A stretch of 15,000 nt of DNA from an uncultured Micrococcales bacterium. GTDB lineage: Bacteria; Actinomycetota; Actinomycetes; Actinomycetales; Microbacteriaceae. This document shows, piece after piece, positions 7,333 to 15,000 of this stretch (the first letter of the stretch is position 1; every line of letters begins with the position of its first letter). The notes under the pieces were generated by a model. It searched no databases. It had not been told where the DNA came from and was given only the letters and a program-made list of their open reading frames with translations. The translations under genes and the position numbers were made by a program. The stretch covers positions 1-15,000 of the forward strand of contig CAINTU010000125.1 of the NCBI GenBank assembly GCA_903853515.1, written 5' to 3'.

Positions 7333-8146
7333 CGATTCGGCTGGCAGCTCTGTCGGCAAAATCGAACTGGTTATTGGTTTCAGCACTCTTGAAAGTCGAC
7401 TTGAAGGCCTCAAGTTGCCCCCCGCTCGCCCCGGTAGGCACATAGTCATCGCTGTTCAATCTGGCACCGAGACGCAAGTCACCTTCGATTTTGAGGCGAT
7501 GCGTGCAGGTCGCCACGATATGAACCTGATTCTGCTCGCGGGGCGAGGCGTAACTAAAAGTCGAAATCGCGTGCTTGAAGCCGCCATCGAACTCGGCGCA
7601 GAGTTCTTGGTTTTTGCTGATGACGATGTGGTCTTTGACGAAACCGGTTTGCAGTCAGGCGTCGAATATTTGCAGGCACACAGCGACAAAGATATCTTGC
7701 TCGGCAGAGTGATCGACGAAACCGGTGCCTTGCGCAAGGCCTACCCTGCCGGATTTGTCTCGTTGAGCAGGTTCAATTCGGCGCGAGCCGGCACAGTCGA
7801 GATCATGGTGCGCATTAGCGCTCTGTCTAAATCTGGCGTGCGATTCGACGAAAATTTTGGAGCTGGCGCCAACCCAAATTTTTTGGGCGACGAATACATA
7901 TTTGTGAGCGATATGTTGACGGCCGGCTCTCGTGGCGTCGCGGTGCCGTTTGTATTTTGCACGCACCCTGCAGTTTCAAGCGGAACCGATTGGCAAGACC
8001 GCAAAGCGCTTAGCGCCAGAGCAGCGGTTTTCAAGCGTGTGTTTGGTGCCGCTAGCGTATTTGTGCGCGCTGGATTCGCTGCGCGAAAACTAGGTGCCGG
8101 ACTGCGTGCAGGCGATTATCTGCGCTTTGTATTCAATCGTTTCTAA
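7304..8146 (+). CDS. GT-A fold glycosyltransferase (family 2-like)
   Basis: 280 residues from ATG 7304, or 274 from ATG 7322; both starts lie inside the end of the preceding gene and neither has a strong ribosome site (GGG seven bases before 7304 is the better one). The protein begins its fold at IELVIGFSTLESRL and carries a DDD metal-binding motif in FLVFADDDVVFD (D106-D108), preceded by GVTKSRNRVLEAA (82-94), the usual conserved Arg/Asn region before that motif. FDENFGAGANPNFLGDEYIF (181-200) supplies the acidic residues expected for the catalytic base and acceptor side. No membrane helix is seen. It is the last gene of the plus-strand polysaccharide block; its TAA shares two bases with the stop of the convergent cytidylyltransferase gene. 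Donor and acceptor are unknown. Confidence 0.78.
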   Translation: MKTKTRMKTSDSAGSSVGKIELVIGFSTLESRLEGLKLPPARPGRHIVIAVQSGTETQVTFDFEAMRAGRHDMNLILLAGRGVTKSRNRVLEAAIELGAEFLVFADDDVVFDETGLQSGVEYLQAHSDKDILLGRVIDETGALRKAYPAGFVSLSRFNSARAGTVEIMVRISALSKSGVRFDENFGAGANPNFLGDEYIFVSDMLTAGSRGVAVPFVFCTHPAVSSGTDWQDRKALSARAAVFKRVFGAASVFVRAGFAARKLGAGLRAGDYLRFVFNRF

Positions 8147-8976
8147 TAGACGCCGATAACAAAAGCAGCAATCGGCGCAAGCAACAACATCGAGTCGAAC
8201 CGATCAAGCAACCCACCAAAACCAGGTAGCCAGTCAGAGGCATCCTTGGTGCGAAGCCAACGCTTGAATGCCGACTCTAGCCAGTCGCCGGCAATGGCCA
8301 GCGCCGTCAAAAGCGCAAAGCTTTCGGGGCGAAGTGATCCGACAGCATAGAGTGCGGCGGCACCCATCGCGGCGCTAACCAACAACCCGGCAAGAGTCTT
8401 ATTAGGCGAAATGGTGCCAAATATTTTTGCGCTGAGATATTTGCGCTTGCCCAAAAAGGTGCCGCCAACCCATCCAGAAACATCGAAAACCGCGAGGCAG
8501 AAAACCAGAGCGATCGCCGCGGTTGGCGCCAGCGTGATTTGCAGAAACCCCCAAACCAAAAGGCAGATGGCGGCCGCGAAAGTGAAGGCAACCTGAAAGC
8601 GCGCGCCATCGGCTTTATAGATAGGCCAAATCAGAAGCACCGCAAGCCACCACGGGCACAAAGTCAAATCGTCGTATGAATAGAGAGCACAAGAACTCAA
8701 AACGACCAAAACTGTGCTGAACATTGCATAACGCTTAGAAACAGTGATTAGCCTTGCGAATTCGTACCACATGATGGCGCTGCAACTCAGCACCAAGGCA
8801 AACATCGAATGAGAACCACCGATATAGCTGAGGCCAACAACAGTTGCGATACCTAGCCAGCTCGCCCAGCGTTGGCGCAAAATCGGTTGCCTAGAGAGCA
8901 GCACCAAAGGCAAAGTGAACAGCAACAAAAGGCCTGCCGAATAAAACGTATTGAGCGCAACGTTGTCGCTAAACAT
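8143..8976 (-). CDS. CdsA-like phosphatidate cytidylyltransferase with altered signature
   Basis: 277 residues, multi-spanning. This family activates phosphatidate with CTP to give CDP-diacylglycerol. FDVSGWVGG (164-172) and GTISPNKTLAGLL (187-199) match conserved CdsA blocks, although the usual WEG after KT is LAG here. The C-terminal signature is present at 235-261: S235, K238-R239, K244-D245, then LPGFGGLLDRFD. Family members normally have PGHGG; here the histidine is Phe253, encoded by AAA on the plus strand at 8218-8220. I chose the ATG at 8976 because it overlaps the upstream stop by eight bases and has AAGGG a few bases before it. The frame is open further up, to 9045, but that part lies inside the previous gene. 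This is probably a specialised paralogue working with the adjacent CDP-alcohol phosphatidyltransferase; whether it keeps standard activity is unclear. Confidence 0.82.
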   Translation of the reverse strand: MFSDNVALNTFYSAGLLLLFTLPLVLLSRQPILRQRWASWLGIATVVGLSYIGGSHSMFALVLSCSAIMWYEFARLITVSKRYAMFSTVLVVLSSCALYSYDDLTLCPWWLAVLLIWPIYKADGARFQVAFTFAAAICLLVWGFLQITLAPTAAIALVFCLAVFDVSGWVGGTFLGKRKYLSAKIFGTISPNKTLAGLLVSAAMGAAALYAVGSLRPESFALLTALAIAGDWLESAFKRWLRTKDASDWLPGFGGLLDRFDSMLLLAPIAAFVIGVY

Positions 8977-9592
8977 CAAAACCCTTCGACGCGAGAATGC
9001 TCGCGATAGTTCTGCGGCGCAAAAAAGCGGTAGCGATTGCGCCAAAAATCAACACCCACATCGCGAAGCGCAATACGGCAGCGCCGTCGGCATAAAACTG
9101 CAGCACCAAAACAGTCAGAACTGCGATAAGACAGCGCTCAGTTTTGCCGACCGGCCCACCATTAAGCCTAGGCGCGCCTTTGGCATAACCCAGCAATGAA
9201 ATCACAGTGGGCAGCGCGCTAGCTATAGCCGCAAACAGCACTAGGGCTAACAGGCGCCAGTCGCCAGTGACAATGGGCAGACAAGCAAATGAACCTATCA
9301 AGATGAAATCGGCAAGTCGATCACCCAATTCGTTCTTGACAAACCCGAGACGCGACGCCGTGCCTTGTGCTCGGGCTAATGCGCCATCGAGGTTTGCGCC
9401 GGCGAGCCGAACGATGCATCCGAGGGTGACAATAAGCGCCGAACATTGCAGCACACCAAACGCGGCGAGACCAGCGCCCGCAACGCCCAGCACTGTGAAC
9501 GCGTCCGGTGATAGTCGAAGTTTGATTGCAAGACTGAGCACCGGGTTCAACACTTTGGTGAACCAGCTTTTGAGTGAATAGAGCGAAGGCAT
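8969..9592 (-). CDS. CDP-alcohol phosphatidyltransferase family protein
   Basis: 207 residues with about six hydrophobic segments, typical for the family, which moves a phosphatidyl group from a CDP-lipid to an alcohol. The signature DGxxARx8GxxxDxxxD is visible as D69-G70, A73-R74, G83 and D91, but the third acidic position is Asn87, in GFVKNELGDRLAD. A further Asp95 follows. The later GPVGKTERCL (146-155) is also family-like. From memory, NE(L/V)GD forms mark a side branch that includes proteins such as YnbA, not the main PgsA/PssA enzymes, so the alcohol is unknown. The ATG at 9592 lies six bases after the previous stop. No purine-rich ribosome site is seen; the gap is a palindrome, TAATCGATTA (9592-9601). 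The gene overlaps the CdsA-like gene by eight bases. Confidence 0.85.
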   Translation of the reverse strand: MPSLYSLKSWFTKVLNPVLSLAIKLRLSPDAFTVLGVAGAGLAAFGVLQCSALIVTLGCIVRLAGANLDGALARAQGTASRLGFVKNELGDRLADFILIGSFACLPIVTGDWRLLALVLFAAIASALPTVISLLGYAKGAPRLNGGPVGKTERCLIAVLTVLVLQFYADGAAVLRFAMWVLIFGAIATAFLRRRTIASILASKGFDV

Positions 9593-9598
9593 AATCGA

Positions 9599-9964
9599 TT
9601 ATCGAATCGAAAGTGTCGAACTAATCACATTGACACAGAGCGCCACACTCAACGCGTTGATGCCTACGGCTCCCCACACCCGCCACGCAAATCGGTGAAC
9701 TCTGAAGTTGGCAAGAATCGCAACCAATGAAGTGATCATCGCAATGACGCAAACCAAAACATCTAGGCACGCGAAGAATGCAGCAAAGATCACCGGGGTC
9801 GAAATATATATCGGCGCGTAGAGCAATGCCCACTCAATAAGGGCTGTAATCGCAAAGAAGCTTGCGACGCGAAATGCAATGCGCGCAAATTGAAAAGCTA
9901 TGCGAGCGTTTGTCGAAGCCGGTGAAGTTTCGCTGTCGAATTGGTTTTTCGGCCTAAGCGACAT
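9599..9964 (-). CDS. Small membrane protein of unknown function in lipid module
   Basis: 121 residues. I do not recognise the family. A hydrophilic N-terminus of about 25 residues (MSLRPKNQFDSETSPAS) is followed by hydrophobic segments at about 30-52, 54-86 and 96-116, giving three or four membrane helices and no obvious catalytic motif. Start choice is clear: the ATG at 9964 shares its A with the TGA of the acyltransferase gene, and GGAG lies six bases before it. The frame is open upstream to 10084, but that part overlaps the acyltransferase. The tight overlap on one side and a six-base gap to the phosphatidyltransferase on the other mean that it is almost certainly made with these enzymes, perhaps as an accessory or anchoring subunit. 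Confidence 0.7.
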   Translation of the reverse strand: MSLRPKNQFDSETSPASTNARIAFQFARIAFRVASFFAITALIEWALLYAPIYISTPVIFAAFFACLDVLVCVIAMITSLVAILANFRVHRFAWRVWGAVGINALSVALCVNVISSTLSIR

Positions 9965-11340
9965 CAATGGCTCCAATAGGCAACAGATTGCCAAAGGCCG
10001 AACGGAAAAATTGCCAGGGCAGTGATTTGCACGAGCCCAAGAGTTGGGCGCAGCCAGCGTCGCAAGGTCGTGCCAAAAAGCCAACCCCCGGCCCCGACAA
10101 TCACTATGCGTGCAAGACGTGGCCAGATTGCAGCAACCAATTGCTCAAAATTCATGTTGATGACGCCGGCCTCGTGTGCATAGACCTTCACTGGGATTCC
10201 GTTTGTCATCTGATCGTTGAACGCAGCTGCAGGGCTAGACAACAGCTGATTGTGGGCATAGTCGAACATTGCTTGGGTCGTTAGCGGCGACCAAGGATGC
10301 ATGCCTTGGCGCACCAACCACCACGTGACGATTATGCCCAGAGCCGACCCGATAGCCGAACTCGCTATTAGCGCAGCCCCGCGTTTGTGCCAACCGACAG
10401 TCACAACTAATAACAAAAGAGGCATCTCAGCAATCAGTGGCCATGAAACGCCCTCGCCCATTGCCCAAAGAAAGCAAATTGCCAAGCCCGCCCAGCCGAA
10501 TGCAACCTTCTGAACTCTAGAAAACCCAGCGCCTGGTTCGTCACGAATTGGCCGGCCAAGTGACGCTTGAATCTCAGATTTCACCCGACTTGTCAGCGTC
10601 GCAGGGTCAATTGAATCTGCGCTCGCTGGTTCACCCGAAACTAATTTGGTTGCTATCGATTTGCCGTGCCACAGGTTCAAGAGAGTGCGTTTGGTGTTGG
10701 ATTTGCCTTTGCCAAGCAGTTCTCGAGTGCCAAGAATAGTTATGGGCAATAGCTCTGCACCTGAAAGTTGAGCAACCCTTGCCGCACCAGAGTGAAAGGG
10801 TTGCAACTTGCCATCGAAACTTCTAGACCCTTCTGCAAAGACGACTAGCACCACACCTTGCTCAATCAATGGTGCAGCCTGAGCCAAATCTTGCCAGCCG
10901 CTCTCACCGCGACGAATCGGCCAGATGCCAATCAGGTTGGTGGCCAGCAGTTCTGAGGCTCGATCGGCGAGCCAATAGTCTGCGGCCGCAGCGATTAGCA
11001 CCGGCCTTGCTCTGCCGATTGTTGAAAGCACCAGTGCCGAATCGGCGTGTGAAGCATGGTTGGCGACGATAACCAGGGGCCCGGTCGGCAGGATTGGCTT
11101 TTTAGAGAGCGGCACCGCCTTGTGGCCACTCGGTGAATCAACAAAGCTGGTGACGCCTTTGCTAAAGATCGAGAAAATTAGACCCCAAAACTTTGCTCGC
11201 CACCAAGAGTTGCGCTTCAAAACATTGGGCTTCGCGGCCATTTGAACAATTAGGCGAGCTTGCAAAGATTTTGTTTTTGAGTCGATAGGCGAAGCGCCAA
11301 CAGAGCTGCCCCCGGCAGTTGATTTACCCCGAATCTGCAC
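9964..11340 (-). CDS. PlsC-type acyltransferase fused to a C-terminal YqaA/DedA-like (VTT) membrane domain
   Basis: 458 residues from GTG 11340; an in-frame ATG at 11241 would give 425 residues, and neither start has a clear ribosome site. The acyltransferase domain (about 48-265) has NHASHAD (94-100, the HX4D catalytic motif with H95 and D100), IWPIRRGE (139-146), FAEGSRS (168-174, the EGTRS motif) and LLPI (197-200). Such enzymes acylate lysophosphatidate-like lipids. The usual PlsC protein ends there; this one continues for about 180 residues with membrane segments at about 281-297, 300-316, 322-343, 411-426 and 433-455. The stretch GIPVKVYAHEAGVINM (381-396), followed by the WPRLARIVIVGAGGW region (406-420), resembles YqaA/DedA-like (VTT) domains, which are linked to movement of lipids across membranes. 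The C-terminal assignment is by eye and less certain than the acyltransferase. It is the first gene of the minus-strand lipid module. Confidence 0.85.
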   Translation of the reverse strand: MQIRGKSTAGGSSVGASPIDSKTKSLQARLIVQMAAKPNVLKRNSWWRAKFWGLIFSIFSKGVTSFVDSPSGHKAVPLSKKPILPTGPLVIVANHASHADSALVLSTIGRARPVLIAAAADYWLADRASELLATNLIGIWPIRRGESGWQDLAQAAPLIEQGVVLVVFAEGSRSFDGKLQPFHSGAARVAQLSGAELLPITILGTRELLGKGKSNTKRTLLNLWHGKSIATKLVSGEPASADSIDPATLTSRVKSEIQASLGRPIRDEPGAGFSRVQKVAFGWAGLAICFLWAMGEGVSWPLIAEMPLLLLVVTVGWHKRGAALIASSAIGSALGIIVTWWLVRQGMHPWSPLTTQAMFDYAHNQLLSSPAAAFNDQMTNGIPVKVYAHEAGVINMNFEQLVAAIWPRLARIVIVGAGGWLFGTTLRRWLRPTLGLVQITALAIFPFGLWQSVAYWSH

Positions 11341-11439
11341 ATTTCAAGTATGCCTCGACTGGGGTAGGTTTAGAAGAAGGCAACTCTCGGTCAAGGGTTT
11401 CAAAAGTTATGAAATAACTGAAGAAGCTTGAGGAACAAC
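11341..11439. promoter_or_regulatory. Divergent intergenic region between lipid module and glucanase
   Basis: About 100 bases that should contain promoters in both directions. On the plus strand TAGGTT at 11365-11370 could be the -10 box for the glucanase gene, giving a 5' leader of roughly 60 bases. On the minus strand CATACT (11352-11347) ends six bases before the GTG at 11340 and could support a leaderless start of the acyltransferase, but it fits the TANNNT pattern poorly. No strong -35 boxes or long repeats are seen. Confidence 0.3.
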
Positions 11440-12942
<1,503 letters not shown>

Positions 12943-12943
12943 C

Positions 12944-12971
12944 AAGTTGAGTTTGAAATCAACTTAGTTTT
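12944..12971 (+). terminator. Possible weak terminator between convergent genes
   Basis: A perfect 7-bp inverted repeat, AAGTTGA (12944-12950) and TCAACTT (12959-12965), encloses an eight-base loop and is followed by AGTTTT. It begins two bases after the glucanase stop and covers the first two bases of the convergent dehydrogenase stop codon. The stem is AT-rich, so termination would be weak; reading from the other side there is no T run. Confidence 0.4.
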
Positions 12972-14460
12972 GAGGGAACCCAAGATTGATGCCACCGTGG
13001 CTTGGGTCAAGCCATCGACTGGTAACAGTCTTTTCGCGAGTGAAGAACAAAACGCCTTGAGGCCCGTGCGCTTTTAGGTCGCCAAAGCTGGAGCCTTTGA
13101 AGCCGCCAAAAGAGTAATAAGAAACGGGAACAGGAATCGGTACGTTGATGCCAATCATGCCCACCTCAACCTGAGATTGAAAGCGTCGAGCCGCGCCACC
13201 ATCATTGGTGAAAATCGCCGTGCCATTGCCGAATGCGCCGGCATTGATAATTGCCAACCCTTCGTCATAGCTTTTCACGCGAACAATTGCCAGCACAGGG
13301 CCAAAGATTTCGTCAGTATAAACCCGACTTGAAGTCTTGACGTTGTCAATCAGTGTCGGGCCAAGCCAAAAGCCGTTTGCATCACCCTGCACGTTGGCAT
13401 TACGGCCATCAACAACAACGGTCGCGCCGTCAGCGGTGGCAATGTCGATGTATGACGCCACGCGATCGCGGTGTTCGCGGCTAACCAACGGGCCCATGTC
13501 GCATCCTTGGCGACCATCACCAATTGTCAGTCTAGAAATGCGCTCGGTGATCTTGCCAATCAGCGCATCGGCAACCGGCTCGACGGCGACCACAACTGAA
13601 ATCGCCATGCAGCGCTCACCCGCCGAACCGAAGCCAGCGTTGATGGCGCTGTCGGCCACAAGCTCGAGGTCGGCATCTGGCAAGACGAGCATGTGATTTT
13701 TGGCACCGCCAAGAGCCTGAACCCGCTTGCCATTTGCTGTGCCACGCTCATAGACATATTTGGCAATTGGTGTCGAACCGACAAAGCTAATTGCCTTGAC
13801 ATCGGCATGCTCGAGCAGCGCGTCGACGGCGAATTTGTTGCCGTGCAAAACATTCAATACGCCATCAGGCAAGCCGGCTAACTTGAACTGCTCGGCCAAC
13901 CAAACCACAACACTTGGATTCTTCTCTGAAGGTTTCACCACAACCGTGTTGCCTGCGGCTATTGCTATCGGATAAAACCACATTGGCACCATGGCAGGAA
14001 AATTGAATGGGCTGATGGCCGCGACCACGCCGAGCGGTTGACGCAAAGAATAAACATCGATGTCGGTCGAAACGCTTTCTGAATAGCTGCCCTTAAGTTG
14101 GTGCGCGATTCCGGTAGCAAATTCAACGACTTCGATGCCACGCATGATTTCACCATGGGCGTCTGCGATGGTCTTGCCGTGCTCTTCGTTAATCAGTGCT
14201 GCCAGTTCGTCGCGCTTGGCGTTAAGAATCTCGCGATAGGCAAACAAAATGTTTTGTCGCTTGGTTAGAGAAACCTTGCTCCATGAATCGAAAGCCTTCT
14301 TGGCCGCCGCAACTGCAAGATCGACCTCGGCCTGATTGGCTAAGCCAACCTGCCGAATCTGAACGCCTAAAGCAGGGTCATAAACCGGGCTAAAGTCGCC
14401 AGATTTGCTCTCGATAAGTTGACCGTCAATAAAGTGAGCGATTGTTGGCAGCTGTGCCAT
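12964..14460 (-). CDS. mmsA: CoA-acylating methylmalonate-semialdehyde dehydrogenase
   Basis: 498 residues, full length for this aldehyde dehydrogenase subfamily, which converts methylmalonate or malonate semialdehyde to propionyl-CoA or acetyl-CoA in valine, thymine or inositol breakdown. SPFNFPAM (150-157) holds the oxyanion Asn153. KPSEKNP (176-182) binds the cofactor. FVGST (226-230) is followed by ALGGAKNH (249-256), where ordinary aldehyde dehydrogenases have ELGGK; loss of that glutamate is normal for the CoA-dependent subfamily. The catalytic cysteine is Cys284 in GSAGERCMA. The C-terminus, PVPVSYYSFGGFKGS through TSRWLDPSHGGINLGFPQN, is very characteristic. AAGGA lies about ten bases before the ATG. 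No other genes of the pathway are near, so MmsA and IolA roles cannot be separated from this window. Confidence 0.95.
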   Translation of the reverse strand: MAQLPTIAHFIDGQLIESKSGDFSPVYDPALGVQIRQVGLANQAEVDLAVAAAKKAFDSWSKVSLTKRQNILFAYREILNAKRDELAALINEEHGKTIADAHGEIMRGIEVVEFATGIAHQLKGSYSESVSTDIDVYSLRQPLGVVAAISPFNFPAMVPMWFYPIAIAAGNTVVVKPSEKNPSVVVWLAEQFKLAGLPDGVLNVLHGNKFAVDALLEHADVKAISFVGSTPIAKYVYERGTANGKRVQALGGAKNHMLVLPDADLELVADSAINAGFGSAGERCMAISVVVAVEPVADALIGKITERISRLTIGDGRQGCDMGPLVSREHRDRVASYIDIATADGATVVVDGRNANVQGDANGFWLGPTLIDNVKTSSRVYTDEIFGPVLAIVRVKSYDEGLAIINAGAFGNGTAIFTNDGGAARRFQSQVEVGMIGINVPIPVPVSYYSFGGFKGSSFGDLKAHGPQGVLFFTREKTVTSRWLDPSHGGINLGFPQN

Positions 14461-14502
14461 AAGAATTAATCCTTGGTGTGATTTCGTGGGCGAACCACAT
14501 CA

Positions 14503-14508
14503 AGCCTA
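14503..14508 (-). promoter_or_regulatory. Candidate -10 box for mmsA
   Basis: TAGGCT on the minus strand fits TANNNT and would start a transcript near 14496, leaving a leader of about 36 bases that contains the AAGGA site before the mmsA ATG. No clear -35 box is visible, and mmsA might instead be read through from the lipoprotein gene 62 bases upstream. Confidence 0.3.
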
Positions 14509-14522
14509 GTTATTTGTGTTCG

Positions 14523-14918
14523 TTACTTTGTGACGTGAAGGGTCCAAGGTGCTGAAAGCTGCTGCGACTTGTCGGTGCCAATCACAACGGCCCTAAACAT
14601 CATGTCGCCCGACACTGCCGGGTGCACCCTGAAGACCACAATCGAGGTTGCGGTCTTGGCTGTATAGGTATTGACCTTGTGCCAAGTGACACCGCTGGTT
14701 TCTTGCAGTTCAATCGGAAAACTAGTGCCGCTGTTGTCGGCCATGTGCAAGCGCACCGCCACCTGAACGCGATCTTGAACCTTCACGGTGTCTGGTTGGC
14801 TGGCATAACCGTTGACGATGACCTGGCTTGAACCAACAGCCGACGGTGTGCTTGAGCAGGCAGCAAGAGTTGCTACGAGAGCAATGGCTGCCGCAGCAGC
14901 TGAAAGACGCTTAATCAT
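14523..14918 (-). CDS. Small secreted lipoprotein with beta-sandwich-like domain, function unknown
   Basis: 131 residues. The N-terminus MIKR, a hydrophobic core (6-17) and lipobox LAAC (18-21, Cys21) indicate a lipid-anchored extracellular protein. The mature part of about 110 residues is rich in beta-strand patterns: VIVNGYASQPDTVKVQDRVQVAVRL, then GVTWHKVNTYTAKTATSIV, then MMFRAVVIGTDKSQQLSAPW, then LHVTK. Alternating hydrophobic residues and the W...FRAVV...S arrangement suggest one Ig- or fibronectin-like fold; no enzyme motif is seen. Cysteine occurs only in the lipobox. The ATG at 14918 has a TAGGTT box six bases upstream and only a poor ribosome site. The gene is 62 bases upstream of mmsA on the same strand, but a functional link is not evident. 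Confidence 0.75.
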   Translation of the reverse strand: MIKRLSAAAAAIALVATLAACSSTPSAVGSSQVIVNGYASQPDTVKVQDRVQVAVRLHMADNSGTSFPIELQETSGVTWHKVNTYTAKTATSIVVFRVHPAVSGDMMFRAVVIGTDKSQQLSAPWTLHVTK

Positions 14919-14924
14919 GATGTC

Positions 14925-14930
14925 AACCTA
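14925..14930 (-). promoter_or_regulatory. Candidate -10 box for leaderless lipoprotein start
   Basis: TAGGTT on the minus strand ends six bases before the ATG at 14918, the same spacing as the TAGACT box before ugd. Transcription would start at the A of the ATG. A distant AGG could instead act as a weak ribosome site. The remaining bases to the window edge (14931-15000) show nothing that I can assign. Confidence 0.4.
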
Positions 14931-15000
14931 ACCAATTTTTCTGAGAAATAACTGCGAGAAGTGTTCAGTTTGGGGCAGCTAATTTGAGGGTGAGGCTAGC

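Noticed and set aside
8977..9045. Upstream extension of the CdsA-like gene to 9045
   Set aside because: It would lie entirely within the phosphatidyltransferase gene; the ATG at 8976 has a good AAGGG site and a typical short overlap.
14470..14500. GTGG-TTCGC-CCAC hairpin between the lipoprotein gene and mmsA as a terminator
   Set aside because: The four-pair stem is short and is not followed by a T run in the direction of transcription.

Overview
The window looks like a stretch of chromosome from a moderate-G+C actinobacterium, most plausibly a small-genome aquatic Microbacteriaceae-type organism. That is an inference from protein character, frequent GTG/TTG starts, very tight gene packing and several TANNNT boxes placed where leaderless starts would need them; no rRNA or other taxonomic marker is present. 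I saw no tRNA, rRNA, insertion sequence or CRISPR array.

Layout. (1) 1-1214, minus: the N-terminal 404 residues of a secreted protein made of tandem 82-residue cadherin-like beta-sandwich domains; it runs off the left edge. (2) 1406-8146, plus: a surface-polysaccharide block of UDP-glucose 6-dehydrogenase, an ExoA-like glycosyltransferase, GalU, a large fusion of a GT-A-like glycosyltransferase with a polysaccharide pyruvyltransferase, an ABC-exporter-like membrane protein without ATPase whose 5' end appears frameshifted, and a second GT-A glycosyltransferase. GalU makes UDP-glucose, Ugd oxidises it to UDP-glucuronate, and the transferases probably build and decorate a glucuronate-containing, pyruvylated glycan. 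(3) 8143-11340, minus: four overlapping or nearly touching genes of lipid metabolism: a PlsC-type acyltransferase fused to a C-terminal YqaA/DedA-like (VTT) membrane domain, a small unknown membrane protein, a CDP-alcohol phosphatidyltransferase with an Asp-to-Asn change in its signature, and a CdsA-like cytidylyltransferase with a His-to-Phe change in its signature. (4) 11440-12942, plus: a secreted family 16 beta-glucanase with Ig-like N-terminal repeats. (5) 12964-14918, minus: methylmalonate-semialdehyde dehydrogenase and a small lipoprotein.

The most distinctive parts are the lipid module, which combines acyltransferase, putative lipid-moving domain, CDP-activation and head-group transfer with changed signature residues, and the glycosyltransferase-pyruvyltransferase fusion. 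Together the window reads as a cell-envelope region: adhesin-like protein, glycan synthesis, unusual lipid synthesis, glucanase and lipoprotein.
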